This document shows positions 13,250 to 26,200 of a stretch of DNA of 64,000 bases, in pieces. The notes under the pieces are model-generated. The model saw nothing but the letters and a program-made list of their open reading frames with translations. It was not told the DNA's origin and ran no database searches. Each line of letters starts with the position of its first letter. Positions within the stretch are counted from its first letter, which is position 1. The translations under genes and the position numbers were made by a program. The DNA comes from Burhinus oedicnemus (lineage: Eukaryota > Chordata > Aves > Charadriiformes > Burhinidae): NCBI GenBank assembly GCA_008921705.1, contig VFFE01005991.1:190113-254112 (forward strand). Reading direction: 5' to 3'.

Positions 13250-13982
13250 AAGAGGAACGACTGCTGTCTGGGGGAGACTGAAGAACGACTGCGATGTTAG
13301 GATGCGATCACTCATGCCAGCTCCCCCCACTCACGCACACCCTCTTCCAAGACTGCATTGCGTATGCTCTCTCAAATCAGGCAAACATTACCAGTCGGAA
13401 GATGGGAGAGTATGACTGACATGCCCCGAATGGCTGGCTCCTTTCCCTCTCCGCAGCGGGAGCAATCCACAGCATGGGACCTCGAGCAGGGGAAGGTGGA
13501 GCTAGAGCGGCTTTACATGTTTACGCAGCAGTGGGGCAGAGCAGAGACCCCGTGCCACGCTCCCCCGTGCCTCCTGCGTGCCCCTGCCAGCCAGCCCTAC
13601 ACAAGGAGCCTCAGCACTCCCCTCTCTCACCAGCACAGCCCTTGCACTGGGACATCCAATGGCTCGACCCCTTCCCTATGGTGACAAGGAGAAAGGCCAC
13701 GACCTTAGCCCAATGCTGGGCAGGGGAAGCACCCCAGAGGGCCCTCGCAGAAAGACCAGCCTCTGAGGGCTCCCCAGTGCCAGGGCTCCGTCAGGAAAAC
13801 ACCGACCAAGATGGCCAGCCATACCTGGCCCACAGAGAAAGCTATGGAGCCGGGCGGGAGCTACATCCAGCACCGAGCTGCTGAGGGGACTGCTTTGTGG
13901 GATGCCGTGTCTGGGACCGCGAAACCTGTCAGAGGTTTTAGAGAATCAGTCAGTGAGAAAGCAGGGTGTTTATTCTTGAGAG
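13250..13982 (+). other. GC-rich block ending in a consensus splice donor; candidate (non-coding?) exon
   Basis: About 730 bp with clearly raised GC and about 29 CpGs by eye, in AT-rich surroundings. Its right edge is GAG|GTAAGT, with the GT at 13,983-13,984, which matches the vertebrate 5' splice-site consensus. The longest forward frame (136 codons, 13,474-13,884) is rich in Pro, Ala, Gly and Arg and has no recognisable domain. Several frames are open together, as expected of GC-rich non-coding DNA. A first exon of a long non-coding RNA or an alternative promoter exon would fit the composition and the donor, but no TATA box, start-site signal or matching acceptor downstream was established. 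Confidence 0.25.
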
Positions 13983-16190
13983 GTAAGTACAGTCTTCCCT
14001 TCCTCCTCCTGCTGGTCCTAAATTGACAAGCAGACACACACAAAACCCACTCAAACCATAATGAAAAACCATAAAATCTTTCCTAAAAGTGAAAGCAGCC
14101 CAATGACAGCAAGACTTATCAGAGAAAAGGAGTGGAAAGACAGTGAGGGGAAAGCAAATGTAGCCTGTAGAGCAGAAAGGCAGAGAAGAACTTAAAACAT
14201 CAATAGCCACATAGTCAGTTAGAATAGAAACATTTATGTTCCTGACCCTAAAACTACAGCACAAAAAAGAAATAAAGTAGTAGTATCTATCTTTATCCGT
14301 CTTCTGATTCTCAGAGGGTCTTGACAGACCAAACAGAAATTAACTCCAACGGTACGGAGTCATTGGACAACAACAGCATCAACAGGCTGGACCAAAGAGT
14401 CTTTATACAGGCAGCCAACATCAGTCTGACTGTAAGCACTTAGATGCTTAAATGTTTAAACTTTGAATTTAAATGTTCAAAATTTTAGACATACATAACT
14501 TATTCAGATTGAAAGGTATCATGCTATGTCCTGAGAGTGGGTTTAATGAAGATTTAATTATATCATCTATTCTATTTTAGCAGCCTTTAATCTCCTTGAC
14601 AAAACACGCTGTTGTTAGTACTGACAGGATTGGTTTGGCTTTGCTTTAAACAAAAGATTGGCCGGCTCAGTGCCTGGTTAAACAGGGGTGCAGCAGACAC
14701 CACTGCACCTTCTCGGCAAAAGTGAAGCAGTGTATCTGGCAAGTATGCAGACACTAGGGTCTCTCTTTTCCTCTCTGGACACTTAACAGAACTCAAACCA
14801 AGTCAACTGCGTTGCTAATCAAAGGGGAAACTGGAAAAAAAGAACAATCACATAACAATTAGAGGAAAAAATGCTGGTATAAACAAATGCATACCTATTG
14901 GCAGCAGGTAAGGACTGTCTTGTCAGATGTCACAGAAATTTATGCTTTTACAGAGAGTATGAAATACAAAACCTCTCAAACTACTAAATAAAAGCCAAGT
15001 AGATTAGCTCAATGCAATAGACTTACTACTTTGATCTTTTATGCAGGCTACAGTATTTTCAGTATGTAATCACTGGTATTAATTTAATTTATTTTATTAA
15101 AAACTATTGTCCTACTTTATCAGGTTACTCTTGTGCCACGGTAAATCTTATCTTAGGGTGTACTCATCAAAGCACCTTCAAAAGACATAGATTTAGAGCT
15201 GCTTGTAAATTGGAATGCTAAACCTACTGTTAACGCATCCAGGGAAACAGCTTCAATAATTATATTACTTAATTATTTATGATAGGTCAAATCTGAAGTT
15301 AGCATAATTTAGTATTTCTCTGAAGAGCTCCCAGCTAGGATACTTTAGTTGACTTAGTGAGTAAATGAAACCAGATCTGACTGACGAGATAGTAACATTG
15401 GAGATGTTCAGGCTTTGCAAGAATGGTGGTGTTTTCTAATGCCATGCCTCAGAGCACTCTGCAGAAATAATGGGATCACATTTTCACTTCTTATTGTCTG
15501 CACTGTCTTCGTGCTGGGATAGCCACTGGCATGACTTAAGGACGGCACTATAGATTAGAAGTGCCCATTACCTCCTCTGTAATTACATCAGCATGTCTCC
15601 CAATAAACAACGGAAATGGAAATTGTTACTATGAGTAAAGGGGTTGGATTCAACACTGAGGAAACATAAGCAAGCAGAATTTAGGAAACACTGGCATGCC
15701 TGAAAGCAGAAGAAGCAGGAGATACTGGCTTCCCCCCCCGCCTTTTTTTTTTTTTTTTAAACATAGAATAAAACAGTCCTCACTCTAAGGTCACATTTGC
15801 ATTTACCACATAAATACATCTTGCTTCCATCTCAGCAGCAGTCAATATGTTAACAGCTATAACTGTCAAAAAAAATTAAGAAGCTTTAAATTACAGTAAC
15901 TTCTATGACCCTCCAGTAGGCAATTCAGCCTTTTATATAATACTGCTTTCTGTCCGTGAACAGTACCTAACATTCAATTCCAGTTTTACAGACCTGGTTA
16001 GCTTTGTTTGTTTGACTCAGGACGTTTTTCAAAAATATCCTATTTTTCCAGGAGAACTATACAATACAGTGTGATACCTGCCAAGATAAGAAGATTACAC
16101 AATTGTACTTGTGTATACTACATTGACAGAACTCAATACAATGTTTTTGGTAGGGAAAAATGGAGGTGGAGAACTAGTGGATTAGTACAG
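13983..16190. other. AT-rich non-coding DNA
   Basis: No gene recognised. Contains a C8-G-C2-T16 homopolymer cluster at 15,732-15,758 that is prone to slippage. Confidence 0.55.
15732..15758 (-). repeat. C-run followed by T16 run (minus strand: A16, GGC, G8)
   Basis: C8, G, C2 and then 16 T residues. Read on the minus strand it is an A-tract followed by GGCGGGGGGGG, resembling the other G-run-C-G-run sites in this window. Confidence 0.85.
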
Positions 16191-16400
16191 GACCATAGAA
16201 TAATTTAGGCTGGAAGAGATCTTTACAGGTCCATCTTGTCCATCCTCTGCTAGCAGGGCTAATGCCAGGTTAGAGAAGGATGTTCAGGGACTTGTCCAGC
16301 CAAGTTCTGAGTACCTTCAAGGATGCAAATCCCACAAACTTGGGTACTTATCCACAAACTGGTTCTATTCATTTTTAAGATGACAAATCTTCCATGAGAT
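16191..16400 (-). mobile_element. Old CR1 3'-end fragment, copy 2
   Basis: Read on the plus strand it begins with the reverse of a CR1 3' tail (ACCATAGAATAATTTAGGCT then GGAAGAGATCTTTA). It continues through recognisable but diverged 3'-UTR and C-terminal ORF2 sequence (AGCAGGGCTAATGCCAGG, then CAGGGACTTGTCCAGCCAAG, then AAGGATGCAAATCCCACAA). Similarity fades near 16,400. Higher divergence than copies 1, 3 and 4 suggests an older insertion. No open frame survives. Confidence 0.85.
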
Positions 16401-19400
16401 CCTGCTATCATTGAGTTGAGTGAAACTAAGTTCACAGCATAAATTGATATAACTAGTTCACCTCAATGAATGAATGAATGTTGTTCTACTCAGTTTCTTA
16501 TCCAATATTTATTATTGAGACAGAGATCTTTTTAATGGACATGGAAAGTAGTTTTCTATCCAGACTACTTTACTGTAAGTTTTTATACTGCTTTTCTCCC
16601 TTAAGTTCCTGAACAAACTCAGCAGAATCCAACCCACCTAAGTAGTCTGTGAAGAAACCAAGACCACTATCTGTAAGGTTTACGAGCTTTATGAATTATT
16701 TTTGTTTCAGGTTTAACTTGTTTGCTTTATTCTGTTTTCAATTCCTTTTTTTTAACTTGTTGGCACCAATCAGAAAATTACCACAGATACAGCATTTGCA
16801 AATGTTACTTTCTTAGACTAGATTCTAGCATTGCCTTGTAAGACTGAACACAGAACTATCCTAAACCTTCTTTCCCAAGAAGAAATGCATATATTTACTA
16901 CAGAAAATGCAATTCAACATCTTTCTTTAAGTCTTGGGGCTATTTTCCTATAACATCTTGTTTGTCAGCAACACATGCAAAACTCCAGTGGCACAGCTTT
17001 GAATCTCTTTGTAAATAATGACACTGAGAAAAAGCAACTACATTTAGTTTCAATCCAAGATTTTGATCACAGAGAAAAAAAGAAGGGAAAAAATAAAGTT
17101 TTTGTTCCACTTACTACACATCAAAATTGATCAGAAAAATATTCAAGCAAAAGTTTGTGTTAGATTGTGCAAATATAAAGGCAGTTTTCATTAATATGAT
17201 TATACCCCTCACTATGCGGAGTAACATGGTCGTTTAAGGGATGCCAATTTGTGTCTTTCAGTGGTGACTGTAAAAAGCCTACGCGGTATCTGCCCACTGC
17301 TCTGCACTTTCTGTGACTTCTGAAATATTTCAAATCATTGTCCTGGAAGTGCCTACTGAAATAAGCACACGTTCATCAGATTTAACACCAACTTCCACCT
17401 CTTTAGTAAATTGCAGAGTGTAAAACTACACAGTGCCAATTAGTGGCAACAGATGTGACAAAAATTTCATAAAAGCCTTCAAGAAGTGACCTTTAAATAA
17501 TAAAAACATCCCATGGTTTGAAATATCTGAGTCAGATATAACAGATGAGATGCCTTTTCTGTACCTCTTTTTTCTGCCTACTTGCTGGATATGCATTAAT
17601 GAACTGAATATAATTGCCATCATGAATTCAATTTATACATACAAGAACACAAGCAAAAATCCTAACAATTAGCAAATAAAGCATCACGATTAACTTTCCC
17701 AGGTTATCTACTCACATTTCCCTATCTTTCCATAAAAAATGATCCTAATAATTCCAGTGGTATGTTGTAATTTTCATGGTAGTGACCTAAAGAAATTAGC
17801 AGGGCAATGATTTCAGGATGAGGTGTTTTTAAATTAGTAATTTTAAATCAACAAATATAAATGAAAAAAAGCAAATACAGAAATCTTGCTTCTCTTATTA
17901 CTATCGTTAGCAAGTTGCTTTGAGATGTGAAAATTTAACATTTTCCACTAAAAATGTCAAATTACATGTGTTTTGCCTAAGTCTAGTTTTCATTTTCTAG
18001 ATCTGCTGCAACATTAACAATGTCTAGCACTGCCCTCCAAACCACCAGTATTGTGGTGCTGAGATGCATTAAAAGCTTGCACTGGGGTTGGTGCATGGCA
18101 TGTTAAATAGCATTTCTACTAATGTTATGACATCTGCAATCCCTAGGAATTTCATCCTTCATTTTAGGACCTGCCGTCCTCCACAAGGTGCTACAAATCC
18201 ACATCATTTTCTTGAGTGCTCAAGAGCTCAAGTCTTCTTTCCACATGCCAACAAAGAAATTACTTTAGAGCATATCCTTCAGTATCAGTTTGTCCTGCTT
18301 ACAAAGATATTCTTGTGCTTTCAATAAAAAAAGTTCCAGTGGATTTCCAAATCAGGCACCTAATGGGAACACAAATGTACAAAGTCGATTCTGTAAGGAG
18401 TGGGAACAGACTCATCCTGTCCACCACATCTTCCCCCATTGAACTCTACTGGTAGTGGGATAAGTAGTCCTCTAGATGCAAAACACAAGAAATAGCATGT
18501 TCTCATTTTCTCAGTATAGATACCGGGGTCTCCCTCAATAACATTAGGTTGATTTAATTTTGCCTGTACAGCTACAGTTTGTTAGCTTTATCAGTAAATA
18601 TTCTTACTAGCTGGAAGAGTCTGGGCTAGTGGAGGAGAAGCTGTTTATTGTTTCTTCACCTAACCTGGCAGTTCTGCCAAATTACTTGCACTCAGCGTAT
18701 CTGCAGATAGGTGTGAAAGCAATTACAGAGATACCTAGTCTATTTTGCTGCTTTTTTCTCCTCAAAATTTACCCATTTCAGAAACCAAAGTAAAGGCTTG
18801 GAACAAGTAATATTCTGGGTTTCAAAACACATCTTATTTTCCCTATCAGTAACACAGGAGTTGCAAGAAACCTGCTACTACTCAAGAATAGCAACAGATA
18901 AAATTATAATTTTTTACCACATTTTATTCCATCATTATTGCTTTTTCAAGAATGACAAGAAGAAAGGGATTTCTTCCTGGTTTGTCAGAAGGCTGTTTCT
19001 TGCAGTCTGTAGAAACCCAGCACAGATATTTTGTTAAAAACATTTGGTACAGAGGAGACCTGAGGACCATATGGTTTACTGCAAAAGACTTCTCTCTACA
19101 GCTCTGACACATCCTCCTCAAATGTCGATCTCATTAGTCTGAGGCAGGGGTCAATAATCCCTATGTGGAGGGAACTATCCTCCCAGCGAGGCCCAAGTGC
19201 TTAAAAATCTGTGATTAGTTGCAGCAGGAACAAGAACTGGACAAAGTAAGTTGTTCCAGCAGATCTGGAATCCAGTAATGCAAACTTAGCTAGAAGTAGC
19301 TGACAGTCTTTCAAACGCAACTCACAGCAGTGGTTCCTGAACTGAGACACTGCAGAGTGCCTTCATGTCCACAGAGCTACATGTGCCACAACTGTGAAAC

Positions 19401-22400
19401 ATCTGTCAGTTCTTCCTGCTGGCCATCATCCGCATTTTAGAGACTCCTACTGGTTTTGGCATGTTTAAAAGACAGTAAAAAAGCCTTTTGCATGCTTTAC
19501 ATCAAATGGGGGTTTTGTTTTCAGTCACCAAAAAAAAATGCAGTTTAAAACAAAATCAGACTACTCCGAAACCAACAGGAGAGAACTCACAAGAAGTTTC
19601 TGAACCTGAAAATCTGACATCTGTAGCTCTGTTGCATACTTGATAACCCTAAAGTGGACACAACTGCTGTATCACACAGAGAGATGGTTCTCCTGCTTAT
19701 CATGCCTGTCTTACTCAACATGAAGATTACCTTATCCTCTCTTCGGTTGTATTTTCTTACTTGCAAAATAAGGATAGTGTAATTCCAAACATCACAAGTA
19801 TATAGTGAAATGCATCTCACTGAAAATTAAACAACTCTGGCTGCAAAACCCAGATACTTCCAACTGTTTCAGATATCAGCTTTCGTTCTCAGCCTACAGA
19901 GCCTGGGTTTGCTACAGGTATGATATTTCTTCCTTATGTATTTCTTAACAAACAATTTTCACTAGGAAGGGTTCACTTGATTCAACGAACTCCTTTTATG
20001 GTACAAAGTTGATTTGGTAAATAGCCTGCCTCTACATTTTGAAAGTAAAGCTACGTCACATGAATTCTGACATTAATTCAAATTTCAAAGCCTTTCACAT
20101 TTTAAGAAAAAAGAAAAGTTTAAATTTAAATGAGAAATATAAAATATATATTCACACAAACACACACACTAACGGTACTTTTAAGATCATTAATTTTTCT
20201 TTATAATTTTCAGGGACATAAATTTTTCAGGGTTGACTCTTCATGGGAATATAATTTCCTGAAATACTGAAAATTCACTTGAAGTGAGAATGCCATTTCT
20301 TACTCAATTCGTATCAATAGATATTAACATTGAAATACAATCACCATTGTCATTTACATGTGAATGTTAAACTTTATGTGGCTGATTATAGGTATAAACA
20401 TATAAATACTTATCTTCTTCAGTGCCTCTGAAAGGCCATACTTGTCCTGGTTTACAACTCTATTAATTTGAAATTATACGCCCCTATATTTAACATTCAC
20501 TGTTAGCTTGTATGATCTACCTGTACTTTTCCCTGTAACAGTTCAATGAAAAATTAGTGCTTTGTGCAGGCATCACATTACTCATCTTGCTGTTAAAAAC
20601 AAAACAAGAAAAACCCACCCAAACCAAAACCAAACAACAACAGAACCCACCCCAATAATGTAACCTAACCGTTCTTCCTGTGAAAACACTTACCACAGTT
20701 ACTTCTTTCAGGACTCAAAGGGCATTAACAGATCAGAAAAGTCCCGTAAATTACTTCAAAGTTTTCAGAGATTTAGATTTAAATCTAATGAATTACTTCT
20801 GTATTGCACACACTGAATCAGCTTTAGCTTCTAACATTTACCTTGCATAAATGTTGCACGTGCTACAATATGCAAATTTAATAAGCATGAAACACATTAA
20901 CCAGTGTTACGCTGCCTTCTGCAGAACAAGTTCGCAGAATTCCATAAAGCGTATTAACAGCAAAAGTTTGACCCAAGGATGGATGTTTATCCTCATTCTT
21001 GGCTGTCAAAAGAGCAATCCTTTAAAAAGCCATTTAGAAATACAGGGATCTCGTGTACATCTAGGCACTTATTTCATTATCTGCCATGGAGAAAGGCAAC
21101 TTGCAATGGGAAAGACACGATCTCCTTTCCTCTTCCACATCTTGTCCAGAAAGGCGTTAAGCTATTCTGCAGCTGTCCTGCCATGTGACACCGCGCGCTT
21201 GGGAAGGACCAGGTAGCAGCTCTTTAAAGAGAGCTAACCAGATGCTTGCCAGAGGAAACTAGTTAGTCTGCTGCAAACGGCAGCAAAAAGTTCAGCTCTA
21301 CTTGAGTGTAAGCCAGACCCCAGCGTAAACCCCAGAGCACAGGGAGGGAATACAAAAGTAAACGTCTCTTCAGATCTGTGTATTGAATTAGCTTTGTTAT
21401 ATATTTAAATAATAAAATGAGCCCTGAAAATTACTTAATCCAGTCTCTTGGTTAATAACCTCCTCAGTTTCTCTTGTAAACAAAATGAGAAGGTTCATCT
21501 TTTGAAGATAAATAACATGAAGCAATCAGGCCATGCTTTTGGCCCTTTAAAACCCCTGGTACTCAACAGTTATTTGTCTCCTAGATCAGTAGGACACGTA
21601 GAAATGATATAGTAATGTCTTCGTCAGTACTTCCTTCACTTCACAATCATGTTATACAAAACTGTTTTATACCAGTTTACTAAATAAGCAACACTTAGTC
21701 TAAACAAAAACAGTCACATAAAAATATTCAAGAATACTATTATAAAAAAAGATTTTAAAATAGCACCTGCCTCCGATACTTCTGTCTGTCTCCACACTGC
21801 ATGAGAATTGGCGAAGCACTCACAAGGAACACGGGATGGCCTCACTAACCTTGAGAAATTTATAAGAGAAAATTGCCTGCTCAAGCGAGTGCTTGACATT
21901 CAAAAATAACTTCCTGAAACATAACCAGCGTGCAAGAGTTCAGCCAACTAATGGGTTTTAACTAGGCAAAATCGGTACATTTTTATGGTGACACTGACAG
22001 CTTTGGCTCCACACTTCATCTTTTAAATGCCACGTACACCTCAGCTGGAGCACATCAATAGTACCATTGATTTTTTTTCACTTCAGTGAAATTACTCATT
22101 TTCTGCAGTTGTAATGGTACTACAAAATTAAAGCAGCTAGTTGGATACTTGAGACCATTAGCTCAGTGCTCTTTAAAGGTATGTGCCTTGACTACACCTC
22201 TGTATATGGCTAAAGCTTTAATGGTATCTGTTCATGCTTCCTTTCCTTTTCTCCTAATGAAACTCTCACTCAAAAACCCCAATGGACCAAATAACAAATA
22301 TATTCTTTACAAATTGAAGAGAAATTGGAGGAAAAACGTAGTATGGATCAGGCCTCATGCTAGTTTTTCCTCCTCACTGTTGAGAATAATCTCAAACATT

Positions 22401-22644
22401 ATCCAAGTTATCACTAGACAGGTTTTGTGCTTCCACTGCTCCAAACTTGCTTCTTCCATAGTTAGAAAGTCTTTTTAACTGCAGATGTGTTATGGAAACT
22501 TAGCTTTGATCTAACAGTTATGCCTGAATCCTGAGTGTTCTCTGGCCTTTACTTGCTAATTGTATTCTGTTAATAATGGTCTAATAATGTCCGTAGGACA
22601 TCTTACTTAAACATAAAGCCTTCTTTGTGAGCTGAATTCTACTA
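16401..22644. other. Long AT-rich stretch without a recognisable gene
   Basis: About 6.2 kb. Contains short CA-rich (20,153-20,170) and A/C-rich (20,595-20,653) tracts and a 16-bp palindrome TTAGATTTAAATCTAA at 20,773-20,788. The 130-codon open frame at 22,086-22,478, just before the LTR, matches nothing I recognise. Confidence 0.6.
20595..20653 (+). repeat. A/C-rich low-complexity tract
   Basis: Irregular runs of AAAAC, ACCC and CAA units, with almost no G or T on the plus strand. Confidence 0.8.
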
Positions 22645-22909
22645 TGCATCATGGTTTCAGTTGGGATAGAGTTAACTTTCTTACTAGCAGCTGATATAGT
22701 ACTATGGTTTTGATTTGGGATGGCAATAGTGTGATAGCACACTGGTGGTTTTGATTGTTGCTAAGCAATCAAGGCCTTTTCTGCTCCTCACCCCACCCCA
22801 CCAGCAAGCAGGCTGGGGGTGCACAAGAAGCTGGGAGCGGACACAGCTGGGACAGCTGACCCCAACAGGCCAAAGGCCTATTCCATACCGTATAACAACA
22901 TGCTCAGTA

Positions 22910-22915
22910 TATAAA
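22910..22915 (+). promoter_or_regulatory. LTR 1 TATA box
   Basis: TATAAA inside the solo LTR, about 265 bp from its 5' end and 175 bp before its poly(A) signal. It could in principle start transcripts toward the right; activity is not known. Confidence 0.6.
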
Positions 22916-23089
22916 GCTGGAGGAAGAAGGAGGAAGGGGGGACATTCAGAGTGATGGTGTTTGTCTTCCCAAGTAAGCATTATATGTGATGGAGCCCTGC
23001 TTCCCTGGGGATGGCTGAACACCTGCCTGCTGATGGGAAGCAGTGAATGAATTTCTTGTTTTGCTTTGCTTGTGGCTTTTTCTCCACCT

Positions 23090-23095
23090 ATTAAA
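23090..23095 (+). terminator. LTR 1 polyadenylation signal (ATTAAA)
   Basis: ATTAAA, the commonest variant of AATAAA, followed by a T/G-containing U5 region, as expected for the R-U5 border of a retroviral LTR. Confidence 0.6.
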
Positions 23096-23219
23096 CTGTC
23101 TTTATCTCAGCCCACAAGTTTTCTCACTTTTACTTTTCCGATTCTCTTTCCCATCTCACTGGGGAAAGCAAGCGAGTGGCTGCATGGTCCTAGTTGCTGA
23201 CTGAGATTAAGCCATGACA

Positions 23220-26200
23220 CTACGTTGTTAGCCATCCCATTTCACTTTTTTCTCTTGTTTGGATCTCACCCCATAAGCGAGATGTTAAAAGCTGCTGCTT
23301 CATCATCTACTTTCAAACATTTTAGAGCTGCATTTACATTGCATTATGATGTTAGGAAAACATGGGATTTCAAACAGGAGACAGGGAGAACACGTAGACA
23401 ACGCCTAAAAATTTGACAGGATTGAGTGTCTCAGGGTTATAAACAGCGATGTGTTTTTAATTGAACATAGTACTCTCCTGAAACAATGAAAAGGAATCTG
23501 TTGTTATCTAAATGAAGTTAGAGATTTTGTTTTTGTAAATAAATTGCTAGATGCTAGCATACTGAAACAGAGGAATGGTTATTGTACAAATAGACTAATT
23601 AATTTTAAATGCACGCTTTACATTGTTCAGAAGACTAAAAATGTTGTAATAATTAAGCACGAAAACAATATTTTCTCCATTCGTAGAGCACAGAATGAAT
23701 AATAATTATCTAAAAATAATTTTTATGTTCCATTATTTACATAGAAGTAGGTATTTTATGGTAAAGGTAAATATGTGGGATGGATTCCATAAAATTTCAA
23801 ATCGAATTTTATTTCCCAGTTTCTAGGCCATTCTTACCAATCAGACTTCCTTTTAAATGTCATTCTCCAAAAGGTCACCACTCCCTCCCCACTTCACACC
23901 ACACACAGCTGCTACAAGTTAGCAAAATTTATTTTATTTGCTTTTCCCCCCACGCATTTCTTTTCTGAATCTTCTCTTTAAACAATAGGGAAAACATTGC
24001 ACAAAAGGAAATACATGTGTGTGGGGGGTTAAGTTAATTTTGTTTGCCTGTTTAAAAAGTAGACTGGAATCTCAAGGACATTTAGTAAAGCCCAGCTCAT
24101 GTCAGTACAACTGTTTCCTGCGTGCCTTTGTGTATTCATAATGAAGTTTCCTAACACGGGCAAAATAAGCTTTAAATTATTTCTTGTTCAGTCTTACTAG
24201 GTGACAGGAATCTCTAAGTAATATTTACATCAGTAAGTAATAACTTAGGATTTTAATATCAGTAATGTTTTCTTAGGATTAATCCTTATCTTACAAAGAG
24301 TGCTTAATTACTAAAGTATGACTGATCCCTAACAACTACATCTGCATTAAATTCAATTCTCCTATAATCAACAGGCCAAGCTCACTTCTGCCTTTTCTTA
24401 CCAGAGGAAATAAAATTGTCAGTCCTTATTATCATTATAACATTTGGACTTCAATCTCAAGTCTTCCATAGTCTTTTCACGGTATTTTTGGTGAATTAGA
24501 GTTTGTAGAGAGGCCTGATTTTATACAGGAGAAAAATACTGATAATGGGCAGAATTAATTAGCAGACAGTATCATACTAAGGCAGCTTTTAATGTACCCG
24601 CTAAAGAATATATGCCCTAGCAATGTCTGCTGAAACATTATGTTCATTTAAATGTCATTGGAAAAAACCCCATACATTGTTTTGTTTGTTTTTACAAGGT
24701 ATACAAATTTGTATTCCTTAAAACTTCTACATTCACATCTTTTCTAACCAGCAGAATTTAAGTCAGTGTCAAAACAAAAATAGACATGTACTAGATGCAA
24801 GCACACCACAGATACAGCCAGAACGTTTTGGGGAAAAAAAAAAAAACCAAACCATCAAGCTGCTACAGATAACTTCATTGAAATCAGTGGGTTCAGCAGC
24901 AGCCAAAGCAATGGGAATTCAAATGATTATGCTAGCTTTTGAAAAAATATCTCGTGCACATAATTACTTGCAGTTTGAATACCACAAGTTGAGGTAGCTT
25001 TAAAAAAAATTCCCATCTATTCATTTTGCTCATATCACTATTAATACTCAACATCACGATAACATTCCTACTTTCTTAGGTCTGCAGAAACAGACCTCAG
25101 TATCACCATACATGCTGCTCTCAACAAGAGGAATTCTTCAGGAAGACCAGTAGTTGCCAACTCCTCCAGAGCAGAGGAAGGTGTCAGCTCCATTCTCTCT
25201 CTGACCTGACCTCTACTTTGAGGAAAACTTTTAAGTCTGTATTGCTACTAACATGAGGCGCTCCGTCATTCCTTTGAAATTTGTCTTAAACTCTGTATAT
25301 CGAAAAATGGACTAATAATAATCTAGTGTAACAATTCTTACATGATTTCAACCATTACTTTCAAAAGAAAATTGTACGCTTGACTGATTTCAGGATGAGG
25401 TTTTTTTACTTTCAAAGCATCCACCCAGAAACTTTTCCTTATTTGACTATTTGCCCTACTGTTAATTGTTTACAGTTCAGCTGCACTGAATGCATCCTTC
25501 CCCGTACGGTCCCATACCAGCACTGAGAAAAGCTGCACCGAAATCTTTATAGACCTTATAGATGTTTCAGTGTTATTCAAACGATGCAAAGGTAGTTATT
25601 TAGATTAGTCAGGAGACAAACAAATTGCTAGCTATATACATAGAGATTTCTATCTGTCTGTACAAACACAAGGGATTTATTTGTTTCAAAAGCTTGCAAA
25701 TCTTGATTACCCTGACTCTGCCACAGAGGCTGGACACGCGTGAGGATTTGTAGTCAATCCTTACTGAACACGAAGCTAACTAAAGCAGCTTAGACGAGAT
25801 CTTTTATTTGATGGCAGAGAACTAAACTTGGATGCAGTACAAGGTGTACAATCTCAAATCACTATAGTGATTTTATCACCCCACTCTTTTACATCATCTA
25901 CGCCTCATAACTGGAGCCAGACTATAAACCCCATACTCCCATGCCGCAGCGTCCCAGCAATTTACAGTACCCAGAGCCAGAGCCACTGTTTGAAAAAGGC
26001 ACGGTCAGATCTCTCGCTCATCTCTGCCTCCTCAAACAAAGCTGTGGAAATCATCCATCTAAATCCTCCCTGATCGTCTTGCCGTGATTTCACTTCCAGA
26101 GCTGTTCAAACATATGGCCAGCAATCAGGCCGCATCTAACCTCACATTTACCCGAAATGTTTAGAACAACTCAGTGTCCCCTCTTTGTCTGTAATTTCAA

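Larger units (their letters stand above)
22645..23219 (+). mobile_element. Solo LTR of an avian endogenous retrovirus (LTR 1)
   Basis: About 575 bp matching, from memory, a very common avian LTR. It starts near TCATGGTTTCAG, reads GGGATAGAGTTAACTTTCTT, and ends GATTAAGCCATGACA, giving TG...CA termini. Within it are a TATA box (TATAAA, 22,910-22,915, inside CAGTATATAAAGCTGG) and a poly(A) signal (ATTAAA, 23,090-23,095), in the order expected of U3-R-U5 on the plus strand. No gag, pol or env sequence flanks it, so it is a solo LTR left by recombination between two LTRs. The flanks CTACTA (22,639-22,644) and CTACGT (23,220-23,225) agree at four of six positions, which would be a decayed 6-bp target duplication, but this is weak because the exact 5' end is uncertain. 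I cannot name the repeat family. Confidence 0.9.

Noticed and set aside
19130..19450. CAGTGGTTCCTGAACTGAG looked like the start of an old hAT-type (MER5/Charlie-like) DNA transposon
   Set aside because: Similarity is about 15 bp only; no matching inverted terminal repeat or 8-bp duplication was found.
22086..22478. 130-codon open frame just upstream of LTR 1
   Set aside because: It resembles no retroviral or host protein, and no LTR lies on its other side, so it is not an internal region of a provirus.
22702..23022. Minus-strand 106-codon open frame
   Set aside because: Entirely inside LTR 1 and antisense to it; a by-product of GC-rich LTR sequence.
17808..25402. Shared 17-mer TGATTTCAGGATGAGGT near 17,810 and 25,386
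   Set aside because: The match does not extend into the flanks and could arise by chance in 64 kb of AT-rich DNA.
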